The notes under the pieces were generated by a model that was not told the DNA's origin, did not search any database, and worked only from the letters and a program-made list of their open reading frames with translations. Positions 32,953 to 41,069 of a DNA stretch of 64,000 nucleotides are shown one piece after another (position 1 is the stretch's first letter; each line of letters starts with the position of its first letter). This DNA is from Amycolatopsis eburnea (GTDB lineage Bacteria > Actinomycetota > Actinomycetes > Mycobacteriales > Pseudonocardiaceae): contig NZ_RSEC01000060.1 in NCBI RefSeq assembly GCF_003937945.1, positions 806,001-870,000 on the forward strand. The letters are read 5' to 3'. Position numbers and translations under genes: made by a program.

Positions 32953-33953
32953 GCCGCGACGGCTCCCGGCTTCTCGTCGTCCGCCGGCGGGGCCGCGGCG
33001 AGCTCGAGCTTCGCCTTCTGCGCGGCCTGGTCGGCTTCGAACTTGATGCGCGCCTTGTTCGAGAAGTGCAGGCCCCACAGGAACATCCCGCGGATCAGGC
33101 AGACGGTCGCGGTGGCCAGGAACAGCCCGTAGGCCACGTGCACGGCGGTGAAGAAGCCGTACGCCAGCGCCACGCCGGAACCGAAGGCGAACTGCGAGAC
33201 CGGCTTCGACGGCGACGTGCCCGGGTCGGTCACCATGTAGTTGGTGTAGAGCACGAACGCGACGCCGGTGCCCATCGCCAGCGCCCCGGGGATCGACGTG
33301 CCGAAGATCCAGCCGCGGACGAAGGCCTGGACCACGAAGAAGCTCAGCCAGCCCAGGATCAGCCACATCCGGTTGGTCAGCAGCGCGTTGAGCACCGTGC
33401 CCGACACCAGGATGATGCCGACGATCAGCCAGCCGCCCCAGGTGGGGATCTGCTCGGTGAAGTGGTACGGCGGGGCGATGCTGGCCCACGGGAACACCAG
33501 CAGGATGATCGTGATGCCGAAGTTCGACGGGTTCATGTAGTGCCGCATCCGGCCGTACACCGGGGCCTGCAGCACCCACTTCGCGCCGACGGCGACGACG
33601 ACGCCGAACATCATCACGAGGATCCGGTCGTTGACGTAGGTCAGCATGTTCAGCGCGAGCCCGGTGATGTGCGCCGGCAGCAGGAACTCCACGAGCCCCT
33701 TGAAGCCGTTGCCCTTGAACCGGACCGCGCGATCGGTCACGCGGGCGTTGATGATCTCGAGCAGGATCTCCGTGGTGTACGCGGTCGCCAGCGCGACGAA
33801 CGGGTACAGGTACGGCTGCTCGAAGCCGAGGAACGTGTAGCCGACGATGTTGAAGATCGTGATCGAGATCGCGAAGCGCCGCAGCGCGGTGATGACCTTG
33901 TTGGTCCGCTTCGGTGGCGCGCTGTCCACTTTGGTCAGAGTCGGGGTGGCCAT
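32949..33953 (-). CDS. UnbU/E5-type integral membrane protein
   Basis: A 334-aa membrane protein of the enediyne UnbU (E5) family, related to RnfD/NqrB-like transmembrane subunits. Several hydrophobic helices are evident, for example FLGFEQPYLYPFVALATAY, ILVMMFGVVVAVGAKWVL and TIILLVFPWASIAPPYHF. The charged C-terminal tail (FEADQAAQKAKLELAAA) is likely cytoplasmic. It overlaps the P450 start by 4 nt. It belongs to the conserved E3-E4-E5-E-E10 cassette that defines enediyne clusters. Its molecular role is still unclear. Confidence 0.93.
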   Translation of the reverse strand: MATPTLTKVDSAPPKRTNKVITALRRFAISITIFNIVGYTFLGFEQPYLYPFVALATAYTTEILLEIINARVTDRAVRFKGNGFKGLVEFLLPAHITGLALNMLTYVNDRILVMMFGVVVAVGAKWVLQAPVYGRMRHYMNPSNFGITIILLVFPWASIAPPYHFTEQIPTWGGWLIVGIILVSGTVLNALLTNRMWLILGWLSFFVVQAFVRGWIFGTSIPGALAMGTGVAFVLYTNYMVTDPGTSPSKPVSQFAFGSGVALAYGFFTAVHVAYGLFLATATVCLIRGMFLWGLHFSNKARIKFEADQAAQKAKLELAAAPPADDEKPGAVAA

Positions 33954-33958
33954 GCCGG

Positions 33959-35932
33959 TCACTTCGCTTCCTTCGCCTGGGTACCGAGCTGGTAGGAGTA
34001 CTGGCCGGGTGCCAGCTTCAGGTCCTGCGTCCGCAGCTGCCCGGTCCGGTCGCGCCACTGGAGGTGGACGTTCAGCGGGCCGGAGACCTTCGGCCCGAGA
34101 CCGATCTGGACGTCGAAGCTGCGCCGGCCGGCCTCACCACTGCTGCCGTCGACCCGGCCGAGGTACTTCCGGCCGTCCGGACCCGTCACGGTGACCTCGG
34201 CGCCGATCGCGGGCGGGCCGGCCGCGGGCAGCGGGCCGGGCGCCACCGGGGCGTCGGTGAACAGCTTCAGCTGCAGGAACTTGCCGGGGTTCGGGCTGTC
34301 GTTGTGGTAGAAGATCGGCTGCTCCCACTGCCGCGCCACGGCGAACTCGGGCAGGCCGTCCCCGTCGGTGTCGCCGACGGCGATGCCGCGGGTCGGGACC
34401 GGCACGGCCAGGCCCAGCTTCGGCGCGAGGTCGACGTACCGGCCGTCCGGGCTCTTCACGAAGAAGTGCAGGGTCTGGTCCCCACCGATGTCGTCACCGG
34501 CGCGGGCGTTCGGCCACCAGAACGGGTTGGACAGCAGGCCGTCGTGCGCGGTGGCGATCTCCTGCAGGTTCGGCCAGCGGTTGACCTGGCCCTTGACGAA
34601 CCCGGTCGCCTGGGCGATCTGGTTCTCCCCGCTGTTGTTGAAGTCCTGGATCTTGACGTCCCAGCCCCAGCCGGACCACGCCGTGCCCTTCTCGGCGCTG
34701 TCGTCGTGGAAGGGGGCGACCCCGTCCTTGAACTGCCGGGTCAGGTCCGCGTTGTCCTTGGCCCGGTTCATGAACTGGAAGTTCGACTCCTCGATGCCCC
34801 ACGACGTCGTGATGTTGCTGACGAACAGGTCGTAGAGGCCGTCGTGGTTCAGGTCGCCGAAGTCGACGCCCATCCCCTTGAAGGAGTCGTGGCCCAGCAC
34901 CTTCGACTTCGGGTCGTCGATCCCGCGGACGCCGGTGACCTCGCCGAACTCGATGTGGCCCGGCGTGGACTTGTTGTACAGGAAGTGGTCGTGCCCGAAG
35001 TCGTTGGCGATGTAGAGCTCGGGCAGGCTGTCGCCGTCGACGTCGGTGGCGCTGGAGGCCAGCGTCCAGCCGAGCCGCGCGGTTTCCGGGATGCCCTGGG
35101 ACGCGTCGACGAACTTCGCGCTCGGGTTCGCCCCGGCCGTGGCGCCGGTCCAGCGGTAGACGTACTTGGCGCCGGAGTTCTCCGCGTGCGACATCGACTG
35201 GTTCAGCGTGATGCCGCCGTCGGCGTTCGGGTCCAGGACCCGGCTGTCCGGGAAGTAGTTCCCGACGAAGATGTCGACGTGGCCGTCGCCGTCGAAGTCG
35301 CCGATGGTGACGGAGTCGGTGTTCCACAGTGGACCGTTGTACTTGCCGTCGGCGCCGCGGTGGCTGCCCGGCACCAGCTCGGTCGGCTGGAACGCGGAGG
35401 CGTCGAACTTGGTGGCGTCGGCCTTCTGCAGGAACAGGACCGGCGTGCGGCCCCAGTAGTAGGCCAGGATGTCGGTGCGGCCGTCTTCGTTGTAGTCACC
35501 GGGGACGCAGCCCATCGGCGCCATGTAGTCCCACGTCGGCAGCGCCGGGGCGGGGTCGAGCGCGAAGGGCGCGTACCGCGGGCCGGAGTCCGGCGCCGGC
35601 GTGATGACGACCTGGTCGCTGCGCGGGTCGACCAGGCAGAGGTCGTTGGGCTTGCCGCTGCCGCTGATGTCGTTGATCGCGATCGCGGCGCCGACCGAGG
35701 AGATCCACGCGGCGATGTGCTCGTACTCCTTGTTCACCGTCCGGATCGACTGCGACTTCGTGGCCGCGGGCAGCGCGATCGTCATCGGGGTGAAGCGGAA
35801 CTGCTCCGCCAGCTTGTCCTGCTCGGCGGCGGAGACGCTGGGCAGCCGTGCGACCAGGAACAGGCCGAGGACCAGCACCAGCGCCACGATGCCCGCCAGC
35901 TGCTTGCGCAGCCAGCCGAAGGTCGCGGTCAT
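33959..35932 (-). CDS. UnbV/E4-type FG-GAP and ASPIC/UnbV-domain protein
   Basis: A 657-aa protein of the enediyne UnbV (E4) family. An N-terminal signal or anchor helix (AGIVALVLVLGLFLVARL) is followed by FG-GAP calcium-loop repeats: DYNEDGRTD, DFDGDGHVD, DVDGDSLPE, DLNHDGLYD and DTDGDGLPE. It ends in an ASPIC/UnbV domain. The protein is probably exported or surface anchored. It overlaps the DUF1702 gene by 4 nt. It is part of the cassette essential in known enediyne clusters, yet its mode of action remains uncertain. Confidence 0.93.
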   Translation of the reverse strand: MTATFGWLRKQLAGIVALVLVLGLFLVARLPSVSAAEQDKLAEQFRFTPMTIALPAATKSQSIRTVNKEYEHIAAWISSVGAAIAINDISGSGKPNDLCLVDPRSDQVVITPAPDSGPRYAPFALDPAPALPTWDYMAPMGCVPGDYNEDGRTDILAYYWGRTPVLFLQKADATKFDASAFQPTELVPGSHRGADGKYNGPLWNTDSVTIGDFDGDGHVDIFVGNYFPDSRVLDPNADGGITLNQSMSHAENSGAKYVYRWTGATAGANPSAKFVDASQGIPETARLGWTLASSATDVDGDSLPELYIANDFGHDHFLYNKSTPGHIEFGEVTGVRGIDDPKSKVLGHDSFKGMGVDFGDLNHDGLYDLFVSNITTSWGIEESNFQFMNRAKDNADLTRQFKDGVAPFHDDSAEKGTAWSGWGWDVKIQDFNNSGENQIAQATGFVKGQVNRWPNLQEIATAHDGLLSNPFWWPNARAGDDIGGDQTLHFFVKSPDGRYVDLAPKLGLAVPVPTRGIAVGDTDGDGLPEFAVARQWEQPIFYHNDSPNPGKFLQLKLFTDAPVAPGPLPAAGPPAIGAEVTVTGPDGRKYLGRVDGSSGEAGRRSFDVQIGLGPKVSGPLNVHLQWRDRTGQLRTQDLKLAPGQYSYQLGTQAKEAK

Positions 35933-36912
35933 TTGTTCTTCCCTCCGTGGGTCAGCACTTCTTCGGCGATCCGCTGCCGCCAGGTTTCGAACGCCGGGAC
36001 GTCGGCACCGTCGACGACCACGGCCGGCCGGACCTCTTGGGTGATGGCGGCGGCGCGTTCGGCGGACAGCCCGCAGATGGCCTGGGCCGCCATTTCGGTC
36101 TCCGGGATCATCAGGCCCGAGCGCACCCGGCACTCGGCGGCGAAGGCGCTCCCCTGTGCCAGCTGCCCGTGGTGGATCCCGGCGCGGTCGACGAGCTCCC
36201 CCAGCTCGTCGGCGGTGACGCCGCACGCGTAGGTCGAGGCCAACCCGACCCCGGCGTACAGGTCGCCGTGGCGCGACTCGGGGAACTCCTCGATGGTCTT
36301 GGTCACCAGCTCGACGTCGGTGCCGCAGATGAACCACAGCGCCCGGCCGATGCCCTGGTCGATGGCGCGCAGCGCGTAACCGTCGTACCGCTTGTCCGGC
36401 CAGGAGAAGCCGGGCTCCTGGTACTGCTGCCGGATGTACTTGTCGGTCTTGAAGTACGCCTGGTGGAAGCCGTAGCCGTCGAGCACGAGCCAGCGCAGCA
36501 GCGGGTCGAACGCGGACGCCTTCGGCCACGCGAACCGCGGGAGCCGGCACATGGCCCAGCCGACACCGACGTAGATGATGTAGTCGTGCTTTTCACCGGG
36601 CCCGGCGAGGAATTCGGCGATGTTCGTGCTCTTGCCGAACGGGAGCCCGTCGAGGACGCCGTACCCCATTCCGGCGCCTTCGTAGGCGAAGCCGCGGAAC
36701 TGCGTCGGGATCTGCTCGAGCCATTCCTCGGCCTGCCCGACCGACCGCGCTTCGACCGCGTGCGCGTACCCGAGGAGGAATTTCTCCCCGACCGTCTCGA
36801 GTCGTTCCTGAGCGGCTGGGCTCTTCCGGTGGAAGCCCCGCTTTTCCAGCGTGGTCTCCGAGACATCTGGTGTCAGGATGCGGCGTCTGAGCGCGCGCCA
36901 ACCATTGCCCAA
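35929..36912 (-). CDS. DUF1702/UnbL family (E3-type), copy 1
   Basis: A 327-aa DUF1702-type (UnbL/E3) protein of the enediyne cassette. I place the start at TTG 36912: it follows GGGGGAG at ideal spacing, and the resulting N-terminus aligns with the MSTFIGVLRKKVL of copy 2. GTG 36972 would add 20 residues but lacks a ribosome site. Conserved parts include GFAYEGAGMGYGVLD, YVGVGWAMCRLPR, LDGYGFHQAYF and AIDQGIGRALWFICG. Overlaps with the next gene indicate co-translation. Enzymatic function is unknown. Confidence 0.9.
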   Translation of the reverse strand: MGNGWRALRRRILTPDVSETTLEKRGFHRKSPAAQERLETVGEKFLLGYAHAVEARSVGQAEEWLEQIPTQFRGFAYEGAGMGYGVLDGLPFGKSTNIAEFLAGPGEKHDYIIYVGVGWAMCRLPRFAWPKASAFDPLLRWLVLDGYGFHQAYFKTDKYIRQQYQEPGFSWPDKRYDGYALRAIDQGIGRALWFICGTDVELVTKTIEEFPESRHGDLYAGVGLASTYACGVTADELGELVDRAGIHHGQLAQGSAFAAECRVRSGLMIPETEMAAQAICGLSAERAAAITQEVRPAVVVDGADVPAFETWRQRIAEEVLTHGGKNK

Positions 36913-37044
36913 CGCACTCTCCCCCTTACGGGTCGAATAGGAAGGTGTCGCTTCTTCGCCTTCTACAGTCACAGATTCGCTGGTCAGCGCTCTACTCCAC
37001 CCTTGCGTGGGGGAAGCAGGGCTCTTCGCGAATGCGGAATCGCG

Positions 37045-38040
37045 TCAGCTCGCGCGGCGCCGGGCGGCCACGTCGAATTCGTCGCGGATCCGCTGCCGCC
37101 ACAGTTCGTAGGCCGGTTCCGGGCCGTCTTCGCCGTCGGCGCGCTCGGTGCGGTCCGCGAGGTTCTGCGCACCCTGCACCGACAGGTCGGTGAGCACGCC
37201 GGCCGCGAGGTGGGTGTGGGCCGGGACGTAGCCGGAGTACGTGCGGGCCTTGACCGCGAACACCACGCCGAGCGCGAGCTCGTCGTAGTGCTCGCCGGCC
37301 AGCCGCCGCAGCTTGCCGAGGCCGGGCTGGTCGCTGCCGCCGGCGAACGTCGCGGCGAGCCCGACCCCGCTCCAGAGGTCCGCCCGGCGCCGCTCGGCGA
37401 ACCGGCCGACGGCGGCGGCCGCGGCTTCGGGGTTGCCGCCGTTGATGAACCACAGCGCCCGGCCGACGCCCTGGTCGAAGGCGCGCGCGAAGTACTCCGG
37501 GCGGCCCGCCCACGGGTAGGGCTGCGGCTCGGCCTGCTCGCCGACCCACTTCTCGGTGTCGAAGTAGGCGCGGTCGAAGCCGAAGCCGTCGACGGCGAGC
37601 CAGCTCATCACCGGGTGGTAGGGCACCCCGTTCAGCTCGGGCAGGATGTTCTTCCACAGTGGACGCGGCAGCCGCGCCATGGCGAAGCCGATCCCGATGT
37701 AGGTCAGGAAGATGTGCGGGCGGCCCGGTCCTTCGAGCAGCTCGCGCGTGCGGTTCCGGCCGCCGCCGGGCATCGCGTCGAGGATCGTGTAACCCATCGT
37801 GGCGCCCTCGTAGGCGAACCCGCGCTGCTCGGGCTCGATCAGCGCCAGGCGGCGCTCGATCTCCCACAGCGAAGCCCCTTCGATGGCCCATTCGAACCCG
37901 CACACCACCGCCTGCGGCACCGCCTCCAGCCGGGCCGTCGCGTCGGTGTGGGTGACGGGGAAGCCGCGGTCGGCGAACCCGACCGAAGCGAGGGAAGGCG
38001 CGAGCACCTTCTTGCGCAGAACTCCGATGAAGGTGGACAT
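37045..38040 (-). CDS. DUF1702/UnbL family (E3-type), copy 2
   Basis: A second DUF1702 protein (331 aa), upstream of copy 1 in the same operon. It keeps the same landmarks (GFAYEGATMGYTILD, YIGIGFAMARLPR, VDGFGFDRAYFD, AFDQGVGRALWFING) with substantial overall divergence. ATG 38040 is the first base of a tightly packed run of genes. Many enediyne clusters have a single such gene, so the two copies may form a heteromer or act on different intermediates. Confidence 0.9.
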   Translation of the reverse strand: MSTFIGVLRKKVLAPSLASVGFADRGFPVTHTDATARLEAVPQAVVCGFEWAIEGASLWEIERRLALIEPEQRGFAYEGATMGYTILDAMPGGGRNRTRELLEGPGRPHIFLTYIGIGFAMARLPRPLWKNILPELNGVPYHPVMSWLAVDGFGFDRAYFDTEKWVGEQAEPQPYPWAGRPEYFARAFDQGVGRALWFINGGNPEAAAAAVGRFAERRRADLWSGVGLAATFAGGSDQPGLGKLRRLAGEHYDELALGVVFAVKARTYSGYVPAHTHLAAGVLTDLSVQGAQNLADRTERADGEDGPEPAYELWRQRIRDEFDVAARRRAS

Positions 38041-38071
38041 CGTCGTAGCCGTCCTTAAGGTTCGAAGGGGA

Positions 38072-38977
38072 TCAGGCGACGGCGCGCAGGTGCGGCCGCT
38101 GGGCGGCGAGCATGCGCTGGGTGAACGGCGACTGCTTCGACGCCAGGGTGATCGCGATCGGCGCGTCGGTCGACGCGGGGGCGCGCAGGCCGACGCGGCC
38201 GGTGGACTGGCCGTGCGGGGCCACCTGCACGGGCGAGTAGCCGATCGAGAACCGCGGCCCGGCCGTGCCCGCCTGGTGCTGGGCGACCGCGATGGCCGTC
38301 CAGCGCCCGGCCGGGACGCCGTGGATGGTCAGCTCACCGGAGTTCATGTTCGCCATGCCGCCGAAGGCGACCGGGCCGCACTGGGGCACCGGGTCGGCGA
38401 ACAGCCCGACCAGGGTGTCCGCCGGCGCCGCGCCGCGCGGCATGTCCAGCTGCAGCGACAGCACGCCGGAGCCGGTCTGCAGCGAGGCGCAGCTGCGACC
38501 GGCCGCGCGCAGCGTCCGCAGCGGCGGGAGCCGCTGGAACGTCGGCGAGATCGCCACGAGCAGCTCGGCCACCTGCGGCTCGCGGTACTGCGTCGGGGTC
38601 ATCCCGACCGCCCGCGAGAACCGGCTGGTGAACGTGCCGACGCTGCTGTAGCCGACGCTGCACACGATGTCCGAGACGTTCAGCGACGTCGTCAGCAGCA
38701 GCCGCTTGGCCTCGAACAGGCGCACGGCGGTGAGGAACCGGCCGGGGGTCACCCCGGTCGCCTCGGCGAACATCCGGGAGAAGTGGAACCGGCTGACGAA
38801 CACCTCGGACGCCAGCTCGGCCAGCGTGATCGGCTCGAAGTACCGCTCCTGGATGGACGAGATCGCTTGCAGGACGGCGGGCCGGACCGACTTCTCAACT
38901 CGCTCGAGCGCCGGCTCGCGGCGCGGTTCGCCGAACTCGCTGTCGTTCCCGACAGCCGCTATAGAGCGCAACATCAT
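38072..38977 (-). CDS. AraC-family regulator with C-terminal beta domain, paralogue 1
   Basis: A 301-aa AraC-family regulator. The two-HTH DNA-binding domain lies at residues 35-135 (ITLAELASEVFVSRFHFSRMF and SVGYSSVGTFTSRFSRAVGMTP). It is N-terminal, which is reversed from classical AraC. A C-terminal domain with VGLFADPVPQCGPVAFGG, probably Ig-like/transthyretin-like, may bind a ligand. ATG 38977 is used, with ATG 38974 as an alternative. It reads into the E3-E9 operon and may be co-transcribed with it. A related protein is encoded at 49250-50002. Confidence 0.85.
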   Translation of the reverse strand: MMLRSIAAVGNDSEFGEPRREPALERVEKSVRPAVLQAISSIQERYFEPITLAELASEVFVSRFHFSRMFAEATGVTPGRFLTAVRLFEAKRLLLTTSLNVSDIVCSVGYSSVGTFTSRFSRAVGMTPTQYREPQVAELLVAISPTFQRLPPLRTLRAAGRSCASLQTGSGVLSLQLDMPRGAAPADTLVGLFADPVPQCGPVAFGGMANMNSGELTIHGVPAGRWTAIAVAQHQAGTAGPRFSIGYSPVQVAPHGQSTGRVGLRAPASTDAPIAITLASKQSPFTQRMLAAQRPHLRAVA

Positions 38978-39103
38978 CAGTCCAAACCTCGAATTCCCCT
39001 GATGGCAGTTCTCCTGGTTCTCCTGGTGCCAGGGAAGACGCCACTTCTCGCAGATCGATCGACGAGCGATTGAGGAATGCCGATGTCCGTCCAACCCGGA
39101 CGC

Positions 39104-39179
39104 GTGACACCCACCCGGGTGCGGGTGTTCCACCCGGGTGTGGCGTGCGCGACACCCGGGTCCGGCGTGCGCAACACCC
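39104..39179. repeat. Array of ACACCC repeats upstream of AraC paralogue 1
   Basis: TGCGCGACACCC at 39146 and TGCGCAACACCC at 39168 are direct repeats 22 bp apart. A related GTGACACCC lies at 39104, and inverted forms GGGTGTT and GGGTGTGG lie between. The near-22-bp phasing matches binding on one DNA face by an OmpR/SARP-type protein. Which neighbour it controls is not known. Confidence 0.55.
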
Positions 39180-39278
39180 GCGGTCTTGATCGTCCGCGGT
39201 CGGCCGGGAGTCCCGTTTGGTCCGTTCCGGGGACCCCCTCGACAGCCCGCCTCCCAGGTTCGGCCGGATGGCCGAGGG

Positions 39279-39334
39279 TGCGCGACGCACATCCGGGCCG
39301 TGCGAAACGCATGCGGGGACGGGGCGAACGCACA
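39279..39334. promoter_or_regulatory. Three phased repeats before the SARP gene
   Basis: TGCGCGACGCACA at 39279, TGCGAAACGCATG at 39301 and GGGCGAACGCACA at 39322 are direct repeats spaced 22 and 21 bp apart. They lie about 140 bp upstream of the SARP start. The same core is tandemly repeated at 56163-56218. Confidence 0.65.
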
Positions 39335-39475
39335 AGGAGTCTGGTGGGCGGTTCACTGGCCGCGGGGGCCCCGCTCTGTCACATTCGGATAGAAGCCCGG
39401 AGTTCGGCCGTCCACCGACCCGCGCGGCACGAACTGGGGAGCGCGAGGACGCATTGATGATGCTGGAGGCCTGCC

Positions 39476-40282
39476 ATGTACTCCGAACAGCGGCGAACCG
39501 ACGAGCCGGACCAGGGTGGTGTCCGCTTCACCGTACTGGGGCCGCTGGAAGTGCTGCGTGGGGGAATCGACTACGCTCCGACGACCCCGAAGGTGCTGGC
39601 ACTGCTGGCCGTGCTCGTGATGCGACCGGGGAAGATGGTACACATCGACACCCTCATCCGGGAGCTCTGGTCGGACAACCCGCCGCGGACGGTCCGGACC
39701 ACGCTGCACACCTACGTCTACCACCTCCGCCGCTGCATCGACCAGAACGGGCTCGCGGCCGACGGCGAGAAGATGCTGACGACCAAGCAGTCCGGCTACA
39801 CCTTCCACATCGACCCGGCGCAGGTCGACACCCACGACTTCACGCGGTTGCAGCAGATCGGGCACGAGCACCAGGACGCCGGCGACCACTCGGCCGCGGC
39901 GGACGCCTACCGGGCGGCGCTGGACCTGTGGTCCGGCACCCCGTTCGCGAACGTCCACTGTGGACCGGTGCTGTCCGCGTACCGGACCGAGCTGCTGGAG
40001 CAGCGGCGCAGCGTGCTGCACCTGCGGATCGAAGCGGAGATCATCGGCGGGCGGCACCGCGAGCTGATCGGCGAGCTGCGCTCGCTGACCACCGGCAGCC
40101 CGCTCGACGAAGCCCTGCACGGGCAGCTGATGCGCGCGCTCGGCCGCAGCGGACGGCGGTCCGACGCGATGACCGTCTACCGCAGACTCCGCTCCCGGCT
40201 GGCCGGCGAGCTGGGCGTCGAACCCTGTGACGACCTGCAGACGCTGCACCGGGAGCTGATCTCCGAAGGCGACCACCGCTGA
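39476..40282 (+). CDS. SARP-family activator
   Basis: A 268-aa Streptomyces antibiotic regulatory protein. The N-terminal OmpR-like winged helix (FTVLGPLEVLRGGIDYAPTT and TLHTYVYHLRRCID) is followed by the bacterial transcriptional activation domain (DTHDFTRLQQIG to LGVEPCDDLQTLHREL). SARPs bind direct repeats spaced by about 11 or 22 bp near the -35 region and recruit RNA polymerase. The phased repeats upstream suggest auto-regulation or cross-regulation. It is the prime candidate for the pathway activator of the enediyne genes. ATG 39476 follows GGAGG. Confidence 0.92.
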   Translation: MYSEQRRTDEPDQGGVRFTVLGPLEVLRGGIDYAPTTPKVLALLAVLVMRPGKMVHIDTLIRELWSDNPPRTVRTTLHTYVYHLRRCIDQNGLAADGEKMLTTKQSGYTFHIDPAQVDTHDFTRLQQIGHEHQDAGDHSAAADAYRAALDLWSGTPFANVHCGPVLSAYRTELLEQRRSVLHLRIEAEIIGGRHRELIGELRSLTTGSPLDEALHGQLMRALGRSGRRSDAMTVYRRLRSRLAGELGVEPCDDLQTLHRELISEGDHR

Positions 40283-40350
40283 TCCGCCCAGACTTCCCCG
40301 GCACCCGCCGAACCCGTCGGATCGCCCGAGAAAGAAGTGAGGAACGTTCG

Positions 40351-41049
40351 ATGCCCACTGCACCCACCCGTGCCTACGGCCAGTTCTGCGGCGTCGCCCG
40401 CGCGCTCGAGCTCATCGGCGAGCGCTGGTCGCTGCTGATCATCCGCGACCTGGTGCTCGGCGCGAAGCGCTACGACGAGCTGCAGGCCGGCCTGCCGAAG
40501 ATCCCGCCGTCCATCCTGTCGGCCCGGCTCAACGAGCTGGAGGCGACCGGCGTGATCCGCCGCCGCGTCCGCGCCGAGCTCGACGCGGGCCTGGTCTACG
40601 AGCTGACCCAGTACGGCAGCGAGCTCGACCACATCCTGCTCGACCTCGGCCTCTGGGGCGCCCGCTCGCTGCACGCCCCCGGCGCCGACGACGTGTTCAC
40701 CCTGGACGCCGCGATCCTGTCGCTGTACACGACTTTCCGCGCCGAGTGCGCGGAAGGCGTCCAGATCAACTTCGAGATCCGCTACGACGACCGCATGATC
40801 GTGCACGCCCTCGTCGAAGACGGCGCGGTCAAGGTCGGCGAGGGCCGGTTCGCCGGCGCCGACCTGGTCATCAAGGCCGTGCACGGCGCGGCGCTGCTGG
40901 ACCTGATGAGCGGCCAGCTCACCGCGCCGACGGCGCTGCGCTCGGGCAAGATCGCGATCGAGGGCGAGCTGTCCGACCTGGAGCTGTTCGCCCAGCTGTT
41001 CCACGTCCCGGCGGCCCCGGAGCCGGCCACCGGCATCGTGGTCCGCTGA
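40351..41049 (+). CDS. HxlR-type regulator with C-terminal SCP2-like domain, paralogue 1
   Basis: A 232-aa protein with an N-terminal HxlR winged helix (YGQFCGVARALELIGERWSL, then SILSARLNELEATGVIRRR). The C-terminal half (VKVGEGRFAGADLVIKAVHG) looks like an SCP2/sterol-carrier ligand-binding fold. ATG 40351 follows GTGAGGAACG. It is 68 bp downstream of the SARP gene, perhaps in the same transcript. A close relative is encoded at 56387-57079 beside the YcaO gene. A hydrophobic effector is plausible from the domain. Confidence 0.88.
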   Translation: MPTAPTRAYGQFCGVARALELIGERWSLLIIRDLVLGAKRYDELQAGLPKIPPSILSARLNELEATGVIRRRVRAELDAGLVYELTQYGSELDHILLDLGLWGARSLHAPGADDVFTLDAAILSLYTTFRAECAEGVQINFEIRYDDRMIVHALVEDGAVKVGEGRFAGADLVIKAVHGAALLDLMSGQLTAPTALRSGKIAIEGELSDLELFAQLFHVPAAPEPATGIVVR

Positions 41050-41069
41050 CCCGGTGGCTCGGAGTCCGG

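Larger units (their letters stand above)
38978..39475. promoter_or_regulatory. Divergent AraC/SARP control region
   Basis: A 498-bp gene-free region between AraC paralogue 1 (-) and the SARP gene (+). It holds an array of ACACCC-containing repeats at 39104-39179 and a three-copy GAAACGCA-type array at 39279-39334. The start of the SARP gene is preceded by GGAGG at 39465-39469. No credible protein-coding segment was found. Confidence 0.6.
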
